Shown piece by piece: positions 1-27,800 of a DNA stretch of 64,000 nucleotides. Each line of letters starts with the position of its first letter. The stretch's first letter is position 1. A model generated the notes under the pieces. It did not search any database, was not told where the DNA came from, and saw nothing but the letters and a program-made list of their open reading frames with translations. The DNA comes from Crossiella cryophila. Lineage in GTDB: Bacteria > Actinomycetota > Actinomycetes > Mycobacteriales > Pseudonocardiaceae. The DNA lies in the NCBI RefSeq assembly GCF_014204915.1, contig NZ_JACHMH010000001.1, forward strand, positions 3,493,001 to 3,557,000, written 5' to 3'. The position numbers were made by a program, and so were the translations under genes.

Positions 1-1
1 C

Positions 2-3000
2 GGCTTCCTCGACGGCGCGACCGAGTTCGACGCCAAGTTCTTCGGCATCTCCCCGCGGGAGGCCCTGGCCATGGACCCGCAGCAGCGACTGCTGCTGGAG
101 ACCACCTGGGAGGTGTTCGAGCGGGCCGGGATCGACCCGGCCACCCTGCGCGGCAGCCAGTCCGGCGTGTTCGTCGGCGCGATGACCCAGGACTACGGGC
201 CCCGGCTGCACGAGGCGGCCGAGGAGTTCGCCGGGCACCTGCTCACCGGCGGCACCGCGAGCGTGCTGTCCGGGCGGATCGCCTACACCTTCGGCCTGGA
301 AGGCCCCGCGGTCACCGTGGACACCGCCTGCTCGGCCTCGCTGGTCTCGCTGCACCTGGCCGTGCAGTCGTTGCGGCGCGGGGAATGCGGGCTGGCCCTG
401 GCCGGTGGCGTGGCGGTGCTGCCAACGCCGGGCATGTTCGTGGAGTTCTCCCGGCAGCGCGGGCTGGCCCCGGACGGGCGCTGCAAGGCATTCGGCGCCG
501 AGGCCGACGGCACCGCCTGGGCCGAGGGCGTTGGCGTGCTGCTGCTGGAACGCCTCTCCGACGCTCGCCGCAACGGGCACCCGGTGCTGGCCATCGTCAA
601 GGGCAGCGCGGTCAACCAGGACGGCGCCTCCAACGGACTCACCGCGCCCAACGGCCCGGCCCAGCAGCGGGTGATCCGCGGCGCACTGGCCGAAGCCGGA
701 CTGTCCACTTCGGACATCGACGTGGTGGAGGCGCACGGTACCGGCACCGCACTGGGCGATCCCATTGAGGCGCAGGCGTTGCTGGCCACCTACGGGCAGG
801 ACCGGGAGCGGCCGCTGCTGCTGGGCTCGCTGAAGTCCAACATCGGGCACGCCCAGGCCGCGGCCGGGGTCGGCGGCGTGATCAAGATGGTCGAGGCCAT
901 CCGGCACGGGGTGCTGCCCCGGACGCTGCACGCGGACACGCCCTCGCCGCGGGTGGACTGGTCTTCGGGCGCGGTATCGCTGCTGACCGAGGCGCGGGAG
1001 TGGCCGGAGACCGGGGCGCCGCGGCGGGCCGGGGTGTCCTCCTTCGGGATCAGCGGGACCAACGCGCACGTGCTCCTGGAGCAGGCACCCGAGGTCGCTT
1101 CGACTGTTGCCGAGGCCGTGCAGGCCGGGCCGGTGGTGTTGTCCGGGCGGACGCCGGAAGCGTTGCGGGCCCAGGCGGAAGCGCTGCTCGCGGCCGAGGT
1201 CGAGCCCGTGGACCTGGCGCACACGCTGGCCCGCCGGGCCCTGCACGAGCACCGGGCCGTGGTGCTCGGTGACCTCCAGGCCGGGCTGACCGCGCTGGCG
1301 GCGGGGGAGTCCGGTGCGGTGCGGGACAGCGTGGTGGATGGGCAGGTCGCGTTCCTGTTCTCCGGGCAGGGGTCGCAGCGGCTGGGCATGGGGCGGGAGC
1401 TGGCCGGGGCGTTCCCGGTGTTCGCGGACGCTTTCGCCGCGGCGAGTGCCGAGCTGGACAAGCACCTGGACCGGCCGCTGGGCGAGGTCCTGGACACTGA
1501 GGAGCTGCACCAGACCGGGTTCACCCAGCCCGCGTTGTTCGCGATCGAGGTGGCGCTTTACCGGCTCGTGGAGTCCTGGGGTGTGCGGCCGGATTACCTG
1601 GTCGGGCACTCGATTGGTGAGCTGGCCGCGGCGCACGTCGCCGGGGTGCTGTCGCTGGCGGACGCGGCGAAGCTGGTTGCCGCGCGGGGCCGGTTGATGC
1701 AGGCCGTGCCGGGTGGCGGGGCGATGCTCGCGGTGCAGGCGACCGAGGACGAGGTCCGGCCGCTGCTCACCGGGCTGGACGCGGATGTCGCGGCGATCAA
1801 CGGGCCGACCGCGATCGTGGTGTCGGGGACCGAGGCCGCGGTGACCGAGGTCGCGGCGCGGCTGGTGGACCGCAAGACCAAGCGACTCACCGTGAGCCAC
1901 GCGTTCCACTCGCTGCTGATGGACCCGATGCTCGCGGAATTCCGGGCGGTCGCGGAGAGCGTGCGCTACTCGGCCGCGCGGATTCCGGTGGTGTCCAACG
2001 TGACCGGCGAGCTGGCCGGGGACGAGCTGGGGACCGCGGAGTACTGGGTCCGGCACGTCCGGCAGGCGGTGCGGTTCGCCGACGGCATCCGGACCCTGGA
2101 AAACGCGGGGGTGTCGACGTTCTTGGAGCTTGGCCCGGATGGCGTGCTGTCCGGGATGGGGCAGGACTGCCTGACCGGTGACGCCGCGCTGATCCCGTTG
2201 CTGCGCAAGGGGCGTGCCGAGGCCGAGTCGGCCGGGCAGGCACTGGCAAGGCTGATCTGCCGGGGTGTTCCGGCTGACCTGGCTGGGCTGACCGCCGGTG
2301 GACGACTGGTGGAACTGCCGACCTACCCGTTCCAGCGGCAGCGGTTCTGGCTGGCGCCGAGTTCGTCCACTGTGGACTCCGGCGTGCACCCGCTGCTGGC
2401 CTCGGCGGTGCCGATCGCCGGGGCCGGGGGCGTGCTGCTGACCGGCAAGCTGTCCCGGCGGACGCACCCGTGGCTGGTCGACCACCAGATCCTGGGCTCC
2501 GTGCTGGTGCCGGGGACCGCGCTGGTCGAGCTGGCGCTGCGGGCGGCCGACGAGGTCGAGTGCGCGGCGGTGGAGGAGCTGACGCTGGCCGCGCCGCTGG
2601 TGCTGCCCGAACAGCGTGCGGTGCAGGTGCAGGTGGTGGTCGCGGCCGAACAGGACGGGCGGCGCGACCTGCAGCTGTACTCGCGACTCGACGACGAGGA
2701 CTGGACACTGCACGCCAACGGCGTGCTCGCGGTGGACGGCGACGCGCCCCTGGAACTGGGGGAGTGGCCGCCCGCACAGGCCGACGCGGTGGACCTGGAC
2801 GGGTTCTACCGGCGGCTCGCGGACAAGGGTTACGGCTACGGGACCGCGTTCCAGGGTGTGCGCGGGGTGTGGCGACGTGGCGAGGAGATCTTCACCGAGG
2901 TCAGCCTGCCGTCCACTGTGGAGGGTGCGGGCTTCGGTGTGCACCCCGCGCTGCTGGACGCCGCCCTGCACGGACTGGTCGCCGCGGCCGAGGGCGACAA

Positions 3001-4880
3001 CCCGCCGCTGCCCTTCGCCTGGACCGGGATCCGACTGCACGCCACCGGCGCGAGCACACTGCGGGTGAAGCTGAGCCCGGCCGGGCCGGACGCGGTGTCG
3101 CTGGCCGTCACCGACCCGGCAGGCACCCCGGTGGTCTCCATCGACTCGCTGGTGCTGCGGCCGGTGTCCCCGGACGCACTGCGGATCCGGCCCGAACTGG
3201 ACTCGCTGTTCCGGGTCGACTGGCCGGTGCTCACCCTGCCCGAGCAGCCCACACTGCCCGCCAAGGTGGTCCTGCTGGGCGGCGACGAGTACAAGGCCGG
3301 GGTCGCCCTGCGGGCCGCCGGCATCCAGGTCGAGGAGCGGGCCGAACTGGACCCGGCCGCCGACCTGGTGCTGCTGACCTGCCCGGAGGGACCCGCGGGC
3401 GAGGTGACCGCGCAGGTGCTGGAACTGTTGCAGCGCAGTGAGTCCCGGGTGGTCGTGCTCACCAGGGACGCCGTGCTCGCCGACTCCCCCGATGTGGCCG
3501 GTGCCGCGGTGTGGGGGCTGTTGCGGGCCGCGCAGACCGAGCAGCCGGACCGGTTCCAGCTCATCGACCTGGACGCCCAGTCCGCCGCCGCCCTGCCCGC
3601 CGCGCTCACCACGGACGAGCCGCAACTCGCCCTGCGCAACGGGATCGCGCACGCTCCCCGGCTGGCCAAGATCACCGAGGTGACCGAGGCCGCCTGGGAC
3701 CCGGACGGCCTGGTGCTCATCACCGGCGCCACCGGCGCACTCGGCGGACTGCTCGCCAAGCACCTGGTCACCCGGCACGGCGTGCGCCGCCTGCTGCTCA
3801 CCAGCCGCCGCGGCCCGGACGCCCCCGGTGCGGACGAACTCCGCGCCGAACTGGCCGGGCTGGGGGCCGAGGCGATCATCGAGGCATGTGACGCCGCGGA
3901 CCGGTCCGCGCTGGCCGCGCTGCTGGCCCGGCACCCGGTGACCGCGGTGATCCACACCGCCGGGGTGCTCGACGACGGCGTGCTCTCCGCACTCACCCCC
4001 GAACGCCTGGACACCGTGCTGCGGCCCAAACTCGACGCCGCGATCAACCTGCACGAGCTGACCCAGGAGCACGACCTCACCGCGTTCGTGCTGTTCTCCT
4101 CGGTGATCGGGGTGCTCGGCGGCGCGGGCCAGGCCAACTACGCCGCCGCCAACGCCGCCCTGGACGCCCTCGCCCAGCGCCGCAAGGCAGCCGGACTCCC
4201 GGCGCTGTCCCTGGCCTGGGGGCCGTGGGCCGAAGGCGGCATGGCCGCCCGGCTCGCCGAGGGCGACCGCAACCGGATGTCCCGCGCGGGCATGGCCCCG
4301 CTGCCGCCCGAGCTGGGTCTGGCCCTGTTCGACCTGGCGCTGGGCCAGGCCGAGGCCGCGCCGGTGCCGTTCAAGCTGGACGCCAGCGTGGTGCGGCAAG
4401 GAACCGTCCCGGCGTTGCTGCGGGGGCTGATAGCGCCCAAACGCACCCGGCGCACCGCGGCGGCCAAGGCCACTGAGGAGTCCTTTGTGGACAAACTCAC
4501 CGCGACCCCCGAGGAGCGGCGCGCGCAGCTCGTGCTGGATGTGGTCCGGGTCAACGCGGCCGGGGTGCTCGGGCACAGCGGCGACGGCTCGGTCGAGGCC
4601 GAATCCTCTTTCAAGGAACTGGGTTTCGACTCGCTGACCTCGGTGGAGCTGCGCAACCGGCTCAACACCGCCACCGGGCTGCGGCTGCCGCCCACCCTGC
4701 TCTTCAACTACGCCACCCCAGCCAAGCTGGCCGAGCACCTGCTCGACCGGCTCGCCCCCGCCCCGGCCGCCCCGGTCGCGGAACCCGAACTCGAAGTGCC
4801 GGAAACCGAGTTCGCCCAGGAACTTGACGCGGTCTCCACCGCCGACGAGATCTTCGCCTTCATCGACAAGGAGTTCGGCA

Positions 4881-4888
<8 letters not shown>
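2..4888 (+). CDS. Modular type I PKS, 5'-truncated: KS-AT(malonyl)-DH-KR-ACP (module A)
   Basis: The reading frame is open from the first full codon, so the gene starts upstream; 1628 residues are visible. In visible numbering the KS runs to about 360, with Cys110 in DTACSASL plus HGTGT and KSNIGH motifs. The AT is about 448-760, with GHSIGE (Ser537) and HAFHS at 633-637, the malonyl-CoA signature. The DH is about 797-1060, with His828 in [11 protein letters not shown] and an Asp in [10 protein letters not shown], so it looks active. The KR is about 1237-1420, with TGATGALG, an LDD motif (B-type) and a QANYAAAN active site. The ACP carries Ser1544 in GFDSL. The C-terminus ends in an acidic docking helix ([15 protein letters not shown]). 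The predicted step adds an acetate unit and leaves a trans double bond. It overlaps the next gene by 8 bp, so the two are probably translationally coupled. Its first domain is incomplete only because the window begins there. Confidence 0.95.
4868..4873 (+). promoter_or_regulatory. Ribosome binding site fixing the GTG start of the second PKS gene
   Basis: AAGGAG lies inside the 3' end of the first PKS gene, 7 nt before the GTG at 4881. It supports that start over the in-frame ATG at 4824, because the residues between them are Ser/Pro/Arg-rich translation of the upstream gene's end and not docking-domain sequence. Confidence 0.75.
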
Positions 4889-18806
<13,918 letters not shown>

Positions 18807-18845
18807 CGCAACAACAACCCGTATCGGCTTTGGGGGCTGAGGGCA

Positions 18846-21800
18846 GTGTCGAACGAAAACGAGCAGAAGCTCCTGGACTACCTCCGGCGGGCCACCGTGG
18901 ATCTGCGCGACGCGCGGCGCCGGGTGGCCGAGCTGGAGTCCAGTGACCAGGAGCCGATCGCGATCATCGGCATGGCCTGCCGGTTCCCCGGCGGAGTCAC
19001 CAGCCCCGAGCAACTCTGGGACCTGGTCGCGGCTGGCGGGGACGGCATCTCGCCGTTCCCCGTCAACCGCGGCTGGGACCTGGATGGCTTGTACGACCCC
19101 GATCCGGACCGTTCCGGCACCGCGTACGTGCGCGAAAGCGGGTTCCTGCACGAGGCCGACGAGTTCGACCCGGACTTCTTCGGCATCTCCCCGCGCGAGG
19201 CCCTGGCCATGGACCCCCAGCAGCGGCTGCTGCTGGAGACCTCCTGGGAGGCGTTCGAGCGGGCCGGGATCAACCCGGAATCCCTGCGTGGCAGCAAGAC
19301 CGGCGTGTACGCGGGCCTGATGTACCACGACTACGCGCCCCGCATGCACGAGGTCCCGCCGGGCGTCGAGGGCTACCTCGCCACCGGCAGCTCCGGCAGC
19401 GTGGTCTCCGGCCGGGTCTCCTACACCCTTGGCCTGGAAGGGCCTTCGGTCACCATCGACACTGCCTGCTCCTCCTCACTCGTCGCACTGCACCTCGCGG
19501 TCCGCTCACTGCGCAAGGGTGAGACCAGCCTGGCGCTGGCCGGTGGCGTCGCGGTGATGGCCACCCCGGCCGCGTTCGTGGAGTTCTCCCGGCAGCGGGG
19601 CCTGGCCCCCGACGGCCGGTGCAAGTCCTTCGCCGCCGCCGCGGACGGCACGTCGTGGTCCGAGGGCGCGGGCATGATCCTGCTCGAAAAGCTCTCCGAC
19701 GCGCAGCGCAACGGCCACCCGATCCTCGCCGTGGTGCGCGGCACCGCGGTCAACCAGGACGGCGCCAGCAGCGGACTGACCGCCCCCAACGGTCCCTCCC
19801 AGCAACGCGTGATCCGCCAGGCACTGGCCGACGCCGGACTCACCGCCGCCGACGTGGACGCGGTCGAGGCACACGGCACCGGCACCAAACTCGGCGATCC
19901 CATTGAGGCACAGGCACTGCTGGCCACCTACGGCCAGGAACACAACGACGAACTGCCGCTGTGGCTGGGCTCGCTCAAGTCCAACATCGGGCACACCCAG
20001 GCCGCGGCAGGTGCGGGCGGCATCATCAAGATGGTCATGGCCATGCGCCACGGTCTGCTGCCCAAAACCCTGCACGTGGACGAGCCCTCACCGCAGATCG
20101 ACTGGTCCGCCGGTGCGGTCTCGCTGCTCACCGAGGCCCAGCCGTGGCCGGAGACCGGACGGCCACGCCGGTCCGCGGTGTCCAGCTTCGGCGTCTCCGG
20201 CACCAACGCGCACGCCGTGATCGAAGCCGCGCCGGAACCCGAACCCGTTGAGCGCTCGGCAGATCCGCAGGTGCTGCCCTGGCTGCTGTCCGCCCGCACC
20301 CCCGAGGCACTGCGCGAGACCGCCCGCCGACTTAAGTCCACTGTGGACGGTGAGTCGGACCTCTCGGTGCTCGACACCGCCTACTCGCTGGCCACCGGCC
20401 GCGGCGCCTTCGAGTACCGCGCCGTGGTCATCGCCGCCGAACGGGACGGCTTCAGCACCGCACTGCATGCCCTCGCCGAGGGCGGCAGCGCGTCGAACCT
20501 GGTGCAGGGCAACGCCCGCCCCAGCGACAAGGTCGCCTTCGTCTTCCCCGGCCAGGGCTCGCAGTGGGCCGGGATGGCCCTGGAACTGCTCGACTCCTCG
20601 CCGGTGTTCGCCGCCCGGATGACCGAATGCGCGGACGCGCTGGCCGAGTTCACCGACTGGTCCCTGCTGGATGTGTTGCGCGGCAAGGACGGCGCACCCA
20701 CCCTGGACCGGGTCGACGTGGTGCAGCCCGCGCTGTGGGCGATGATGGTGTCCCTGGCCGCGGTGTGGGGCTCCTTCGGGGTCAACCCCTCCGCCGTGGT
20801 CGGCCACTCGCAGGGTGAGATCGCCGCCGCCGCGGTCTCCGGCGCACTGTCCCTTCAGGACGCCGCCCGGGTGGTGGCGTTGCGCAGCAAGGCGATCCGG
20901 GCGCTGGCCGGTAAGGGCGGCATGATGTCCGTGCCACTGCCGCGCACCGAGGTCGAGACCCGCATCGACCGCTGGGACGGCCGGATCTCGGTCGCCGCGG
21001 TCAACGGACCAGCCTCCGTGGTGGTCGCCGGTGAACCCGGCGCGCTGGACGAGCTGTTCGCCGAATGCGAGACCGAGGGCATCCGGGCCCGCAAGATCCC
21101 GGTGGACTACGCCTCGCACTCCGCCTACGTGGAGGAGATCCGGGACGACATCCTCCAGGTGCTCGCCCCGATCCAGCCGCGGTCCGCCGAGATCCCGTTC
21201 CACTCCACGGTGACCGGCGAGCTGCTCGACACCGCCGCGCTGGACGCCGAGTACTGGTACACCAACCTGCGCCAGACCGTCCGGTTCGAGGACACCGTGG
21301 GTGGCCTGGTCGAACAGGGCTACCGGTTCTTCATCGAGATGAGCCCGCACCCGGTGCTCACCGTCGGCGTGCAGGACACCGTGGACGCCGCGGGCAGCGA
21401 GGCCATCGTGGTCGGCTCGCTGCGCCGCGAGGAGGGCGGCCTCACCCGCTGCCTCACCTCGCTGGCCGAGGCCTACGTCGGCGGCCTGGAACTGGACTGG
21501 CAGGTCGTCTTCGCCAACTCCGGCGCCCGCCGCCGCGAACTGCCCACCTACCCGTTCCAGCGCAGGCGGTTCTGGCTGGAACCGCTCGCCCCGGCCGCCG
21601 CGGCCGACCCCGCCGACGCCGGATTCTGGGCCGCGGTGGACCGCGCCGACCTGGACGCGGTCACCGCCACCCTGTCCGTCGAAGGCAGCACCCCGCTCAG
21701 CGAGGTCCTGCCCGCGATGACCAGCTGGCGCCGCCAGCGCAAGGAACTCGCCGCGGTGGACGGCTGGCGCTACCGGGTCACTTGGACCCCGCTCAGCACC

Positions 21801-24800
21801 CCTACCGCCCCTACCCTGACCGGGAACTGGCTGCTCGCACACGCCGGTTCGGTGCCGGGTGGGCTGGTCGCCGCGCTCACCGCGCACGGCGCACAGGTCA
21901 CCGAGATCGACATCCACGGCGACCGCGGCACCATCGCGGACACCCTGACCAGCGCGGGCATCGCCGAGGCCGCCGGACTGATCTCCGTGCTGGCTCTGGA
22001 CGAGACCGCACACCCCGAGCACCCGGAGCTGAGCGCGGGCCTGGCCCGCACGCTGCAACTCACCCAGGCCCTCGGCGACACCGGAGCCGCCGCTCCGCTG
22101 TGGTGCCTGACCCGCGGCGCGGTCGGCATCGGCGGCACGGACACGCTCACCAGTCCGGTGCAGGCCCAGGTCTGGGGCTTCGGCCGGGTGGTCGCACTGG
22201 AACACCCCGCGCGCTGGGGCGGCCTGCTCGACCTGCCCGAGTCCCTCGACGAGCGCACCGGCGCACACCTGGCCGCCGCGCTGACCGGCGCCGATGACCA
22301 GGTCGCGCTCCGCCCGGCCGGACTCTTCGGCCGCCGCCTCACCCCGGCCCCGCTCACCGCCCAGCCCGCCCGCGGCTGGCAGCCCGGCCCGGCCGCGCTG
22401 GTCACCGGCGCCGCCGAACCCCTTGGCGCGGAGGCCGCCCGCTGGCTGGCGAGCCAGGGCGTCACCACGCTGGTACTGCCCGGCGCGGCCCCCGGCCTGG
22501 CCGAGGAGCTGGCCGAACTGGGGACGACCGCGCTGGTCACCACCCTGGACCAGCTCGCCGAAGTGCTCGTCGAACACCCCGTCAGCACCGTGCTGCACGC
22601 CCCGCCGGTGGTCGCACCGTCCGAAGTGGACAGTACTGACCTGGCCGGGTTCGCCGCCGTAGTCGCGGCCAAGACCGCCGACCTGCTCGCGGTCGAAGCC
22701 CTCGCCGTCGAGGCCGAGACGGTCATCTTCTTCTCCTCGGTCGCCGCGGTCTGGGGTGGTGGCAACCAGGGGGCTTACGCCGCCGGATCCGCCTACCTGG
22801 ACGCGCTGGCCGAGTACCGGCGGGCCAACGGCCTGCCCGCCAACGTGATCGCCTGGAGCCCGTGGGACGGCGGTACCACCGTCGACGCCCTCGGCGAGCA
22901 GCTGCGCCGACGCGGGGTGCGCGCACTGGCCCCGGCCGCCGCGCTGACCGCGTTGCGCCAGGTGCTCGACCACGACGAGACCGCGGTGACCATCGCCGAC
23001 ATCGACTGGTCCCGCTTCCACCCCGGCTTCACCGCCGCCCGGCCCAGCCCGCTGCTGTCCGCACTGCCCCAGGTCGCCGAACTCCTGGCCGAGGCGGCCG
23101 AGGCCGAGCAGACCGGCTCCCCGCTGGCCCAGCGGCTGGCCGGACTGTCCGAAGCGGACCAGGCGCAGGCCGTGCTCGACCTGGTCCGGGCCCAGCTCGC
23201 CGCCGTGCTCGAACACCCCTCGCCGGAATCGGTCGACGTCAACCGGGCCTTCCGCGAACTCGGCTTCGACTCGCTGACCGCGGTCGACCTGCGCAACCGC
23301 CTCAACACCGCCACCGGGCTCAAGCTCCCGGCCACGCTGGTCTTCGACTACCCGACCGCCACGGTGCTCGCCGAGTTCCTGCGCGGCGAGATCATCGGGG
23401 TCAGCGCCGAGGCCGCGGCCAGCACGGTCGTGGTGCACGACGACGACCCGATCGCCATCGTGGGCATGGCCTGCCGCTTCCCCGGCGGCGTTGACAGCCC
23501 GGAAGCGTTGTGGCGCCTGGTCGCCGAGGGCGTGGACGCCATCTCCGGCTTCCCGGCCAACCGCGGCTGGGACCTGGACGGCCTCTACGACCCCGACCCG
23601 GAACGCACCGGCCGCTCCTACACCCGCGAGGGCGGCTTCCTGCACCAGGCCGACGAGTTCGACCCGTCCTTCTTCGGCATCTCCCCGCGCGAGGCCACCG
23701 CGATGGACCCGCAGCACCGGCTGCTGCTGGAAACCTCCTGGGAGGCATTCGAGCGGGCAGGCATCAACCCGGACTCCTTGCGCGGCAAGCCGGTCGGCGT
23801 GTTCGCCGGCACCAACGGCCAGCACTACGCGCCACTGCTGCTGGACGGTCCGGACAACTTCGACGGCTACCTGGCCATCGGCAACGGCGCGAGCATCCTC
23901 TCCGGCCGCATCTCCTACACCCTCGGCCTCGAAGGCCCGGCGATGACGGTGGACACCGCCTGCTCGGCCTCCCTGGTCGCACTGCACCTGGGCGCGCAGG
24001 CGCTGCGCAACGGCGAATGCTCCCTCGCACTGGCGGGCGGGGTCACGATCATGTCCACCCCGGACATGTTCTTCGAGTTCAGCAGGCAGCGTGGACTGGC
24101 AAGGGACGGCCGGTCCAAGGCCTTCGCGGCCGCCGCGGACGGCTTCGCCCTCGCCGAGGGCGCCGGCATGCTGGTGCTCGAACGACTCTCCGACGCCCGC
24201 CGCAACGGACACCCGGTGCTGGCCCTGGTTCGTGGCAGCGCGGTGAACCAGGACGGCGCCTCCAACGGTCTGACCGCGCCGAACGGCCCCGCCCAGCAGC
24301 GGGTCATCCGGCAGGCGCTGGCCAGCGCCGGGCTGTCCGCCCGGCAGGTCGAGGTGGTCGAGGCACACGGCACCGGCACCACGCTTGGTGACCCGATCGA
24401 GGCGCAGGCCCTGCTCGCGACCTACGGGCAGGACCGGGAAACCCCGCTGTGGCTGGGATCCCTCAAGTCCAACATCGGGCACACCCAGGCCGCCGCGGGC
24501 ATCGCGGGCGTGATGAAGATGGTCCTGGCCATGCGGCACGGCCTGCTGCCCAAGACCCTGCACGTGGACGCGCCGTCCCCGCAGATCGACTGGTCCGCCG
24601 GTGCGGTCTCCCTGCTCACCGAGGCCCAGGACTGGCCCAGCAACGGAGAACCGCGGCGTGCTGGTGTGTCCAGCTTCGGCATGAGCGGCACCAACGCGCA
24701 CGCCATCCTGGAGGAAGCCCCCGCCGAGGACTCCGCCGAGCACTCCACAGTGGACGGTCCGCAGTCCTGGCCCCTCGCTGCCCGCACCCCGGAAGCCCTG

Positions 24801-27800
24801 CGCGGCCAGGCCGAACGCCTGCTCGACTTCCTGGACAACCACCCCGGCTCGGCACCGGTGGACGTGGCCCGCTCGCTGGTCGAGCAGCGCGGCGGGTTCG
24901 AGCACCGCGCCGTGCTGGTGGCCACCGAACGCGCCGACTTCCGGGCCGCGCTCGCCGCCCTGGCCCAGGACGAGCCCTCCGGCGCCCTGGTCCAGGGCCT
25001 GGCGGGGGCCCCGGGCAAGGTCGCGTTCGTCTTCCCCGGACAGGGTTCGCAGTGGCTGGGCATGGCCCTGGACCTCGCCGAGGCCGAACCGGTGTTCGCC
25101 GAGCGACTGGCCGACTGCGCTGCCGCGCTGGCCGAGTTCACCGACTGGGACCTCTTCGAGGTGTTGCGCGGCAACGGCCCCGGCTTCGACCGGGTCGACG
25201 TGGTGCAGCCCGCGCTGTGGGCGGTCATGGTCTCCCTGGCCGCACTCTGGCGCTCCTACGGCGTCGAACCCGCCGCGGTGATCGGCCACTCGCAGGGTGA
25301 GATCGCCGCCGCCGCCGTCTCCGGCGCACTGTCGCTGCGGGACGCGGCCAAGGTGGTCGCGCTGCGCAGCCTGGCCATCCGGGCCCTGGCCGGCAAGGGC
25401 GGCATGATGTCCGTGCCACTGCCCATCGCCGAGGTCGAAGAGCGCCTCACCCGCTGGGACGGCCGGATCTCGGTGGCCGCGGTCAACGGGCCCACCGCGA
25501 TCGTGGTCGCCGGTGACCCCGAAGCCCTGGACGAACTGTTCGCCGAGTGCGAGTCCGAGGGCATCCGGGCCCGCAAGATCCCGGTGGACTACGCCTCGCA
25601 CTCCGCGCACGTCGAACAGATCCGCGACGAGCTGCTCACCGTCCTCAGTGGACTCGACCCGCGCAGCTCCGAGATCCCGTTCCACTCCACGGTGACCGGC
25701 GAGCTGATCGACACCGTCGCGCTGGACGCCGAGTACTGGTACACCAACCTGCGCCGGACCGTCCGGTTCGAGGAGGTCGTGCGCGGACTCGCCGGGCAGG
25801 GCTTCACCGCGTTCGTGGAGACCAGCCCGCACCCGGTACTCACCTTCGGCCTCAACGAGATCCTCGGCGAGCAGGGCGTGGCCACCGGATCCCTGCGTCG
25901 CGAGGACGGTGGCCTGGAACGGTTCCTGCTGTCCCTGGCCGAACTCCAGGTCCGCGGCCACCGGATCGACCTCACCCCGCGCATCGCCGACGGCCGCCTG
26001 CTCACCCTGCCCACCTACGCCTTCCAGCGGCAGCGCTACTGGCCGCGACCGGGCTCCGGCCGGGCCGGTGACGCCGGGTCGATCGGCCTGCACAACGCCG
26101 ACCACCCGCTGCTCGGCGCGGCCGTCGCCCTGGCCGACAGCGACGGCTTCCTGTTCACCGGCAGGCTCTCGCTGCAAACCCACCCGTGGCTGGCCGACCA
26201 CGCCGTGTCCGGCACGATCCTGTTGCCCGGCACCGCCTTCGTCGAACTCGCCGGACACGCCGGGGACGCGGTCGGCTGCCGCCGCCTGGACGAACTGACC
26301 CTGGAAGCCCCGCTGCTGCTGCCCGCCACCGGCGGCGTGGCCGTGCAACTCGTGCTCGGCGCCCCCGACCACGCGGGCACCCGCACGCTCACCCTGCACT
26401 CCCGCCCGGACTCCGCCGACCCGGACCAGCCGTGGACCCGGCACGCCAGCGGCCTGCTCGGCACCACCGAGAGCCCGGCGGAGAGCCTCACCACCTGGCC
26501 GCCGACCGGGGCCACCCCGATCCCGGTCGAGGACATCTACCAGCGCTTCGCCGACCGCGGCTACGAGTACGGCCCCGCCTTCCAGGGCCTGCGCGCGGCC
26601 TGGCGCACCGACACCGAGGTCTACGCCGAGGTCGCCCTGCCACAGGCCGAGGACGCGGGCCGCTACGGCCTGCACCCGGCACTGCTGGACGCGGCCGTGC
26701 AGGCCATCGGCCTCGGCGACTTCTTCGCCGACCCGGAAACCCCGCGGCTCCCGTTCGCCTGGAACGGCTTCACCCTGCACGCCGAGGGTGCCACCGCACT
26801 CCGGGTCCGCCTCTCCGCCGCCGGGGAGGACGCGATCAGCATCACCGTCGCCGACCCCACCGGCGCCCCGGTCGCCGCGGTGGAATCCCTGCAGCTGCGC
26901 CAGGTCAGCGCCGACGCACTCGCCACCAGGGACACCAGCCTGGACCACCTGTTCCGGCTGGAGTGGACAGTCCTCAGTGGACTCACCGCACCCGATGAGC
27001 CAAGCCCGGTCGCGGTACTGGGCCGGGACGACCTCAAGGTCGGCTCCGCACTGGCCAGCAGCGGCAGCACGGTCACCAGTCACCTCGACCTGACCGACCT
27101 GGCCGAGCACGCACCCGAGCTGACCCTGGTCGCCTTCCCCGCGATCAACGGCCCGCGCACCGAGGCCACCCACGCGGCCACCCGCCGCGCCCTGGAACTC
27201 GTGCAGGGCTGGCTGGCCCAGGACGCCCTCGCCGACGCCCGCCTGGTCGTGGTGACCAGGGGCGCGGTCGCCGCCCAGTCCGGGGAGGACGTCACCGACC
27301 TGGCAGGCGCCGCGGTCTGGGGACTGCTCCGTTCGGCCCAGTCCGAGAACCCCGGCCGCTTCCAGCTGCTGGACCTGGACGAGGCCGACGACTCCTACGC
27401 CGCCTTGCCCGCCGCCCTGCACTCCGGCGAACCCCAACTCGCCCTGCGTGCCGGGCACACCCACGCCTTCCGGCTGGCCAGGGCCACCAGCACCGACGCG
27501 CTGATCGCACCTGCCGGCGCGGACGCCTGGCGCCTGGACGTGGCCGGTGAGGGCACCCTGGAGAACCTCGCCCTGCTGCCCTGCCCCGAGGTCCTCGAAC
27601 CCCTGGGCGAGGGCCAGGTCCGGATCGCCATCCACGCCGCGGGCCTCAACTTCCGCGACGTGCTGATCGGCCTGGGCATGTACCCGGACAAGGCGCTCAT
27701 GGGCACCGAGGGCGCGGGCGTGATCACCGAGGTCGGCCCCGGCGTCACCGATCTCCGGCCAGGGGACCGGGTGATGGGCCTGCTGGCCGGTGCCTTCGGC

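Noticed and set aside
4824-4880. ATG start at 4824 for the three-module PKS gene
   Set aside because: The 19 extra residues are the shifted translation of the upstream gene's end. GTG at 4881 has AAGGAG at 7 nt and begins the docking helix.
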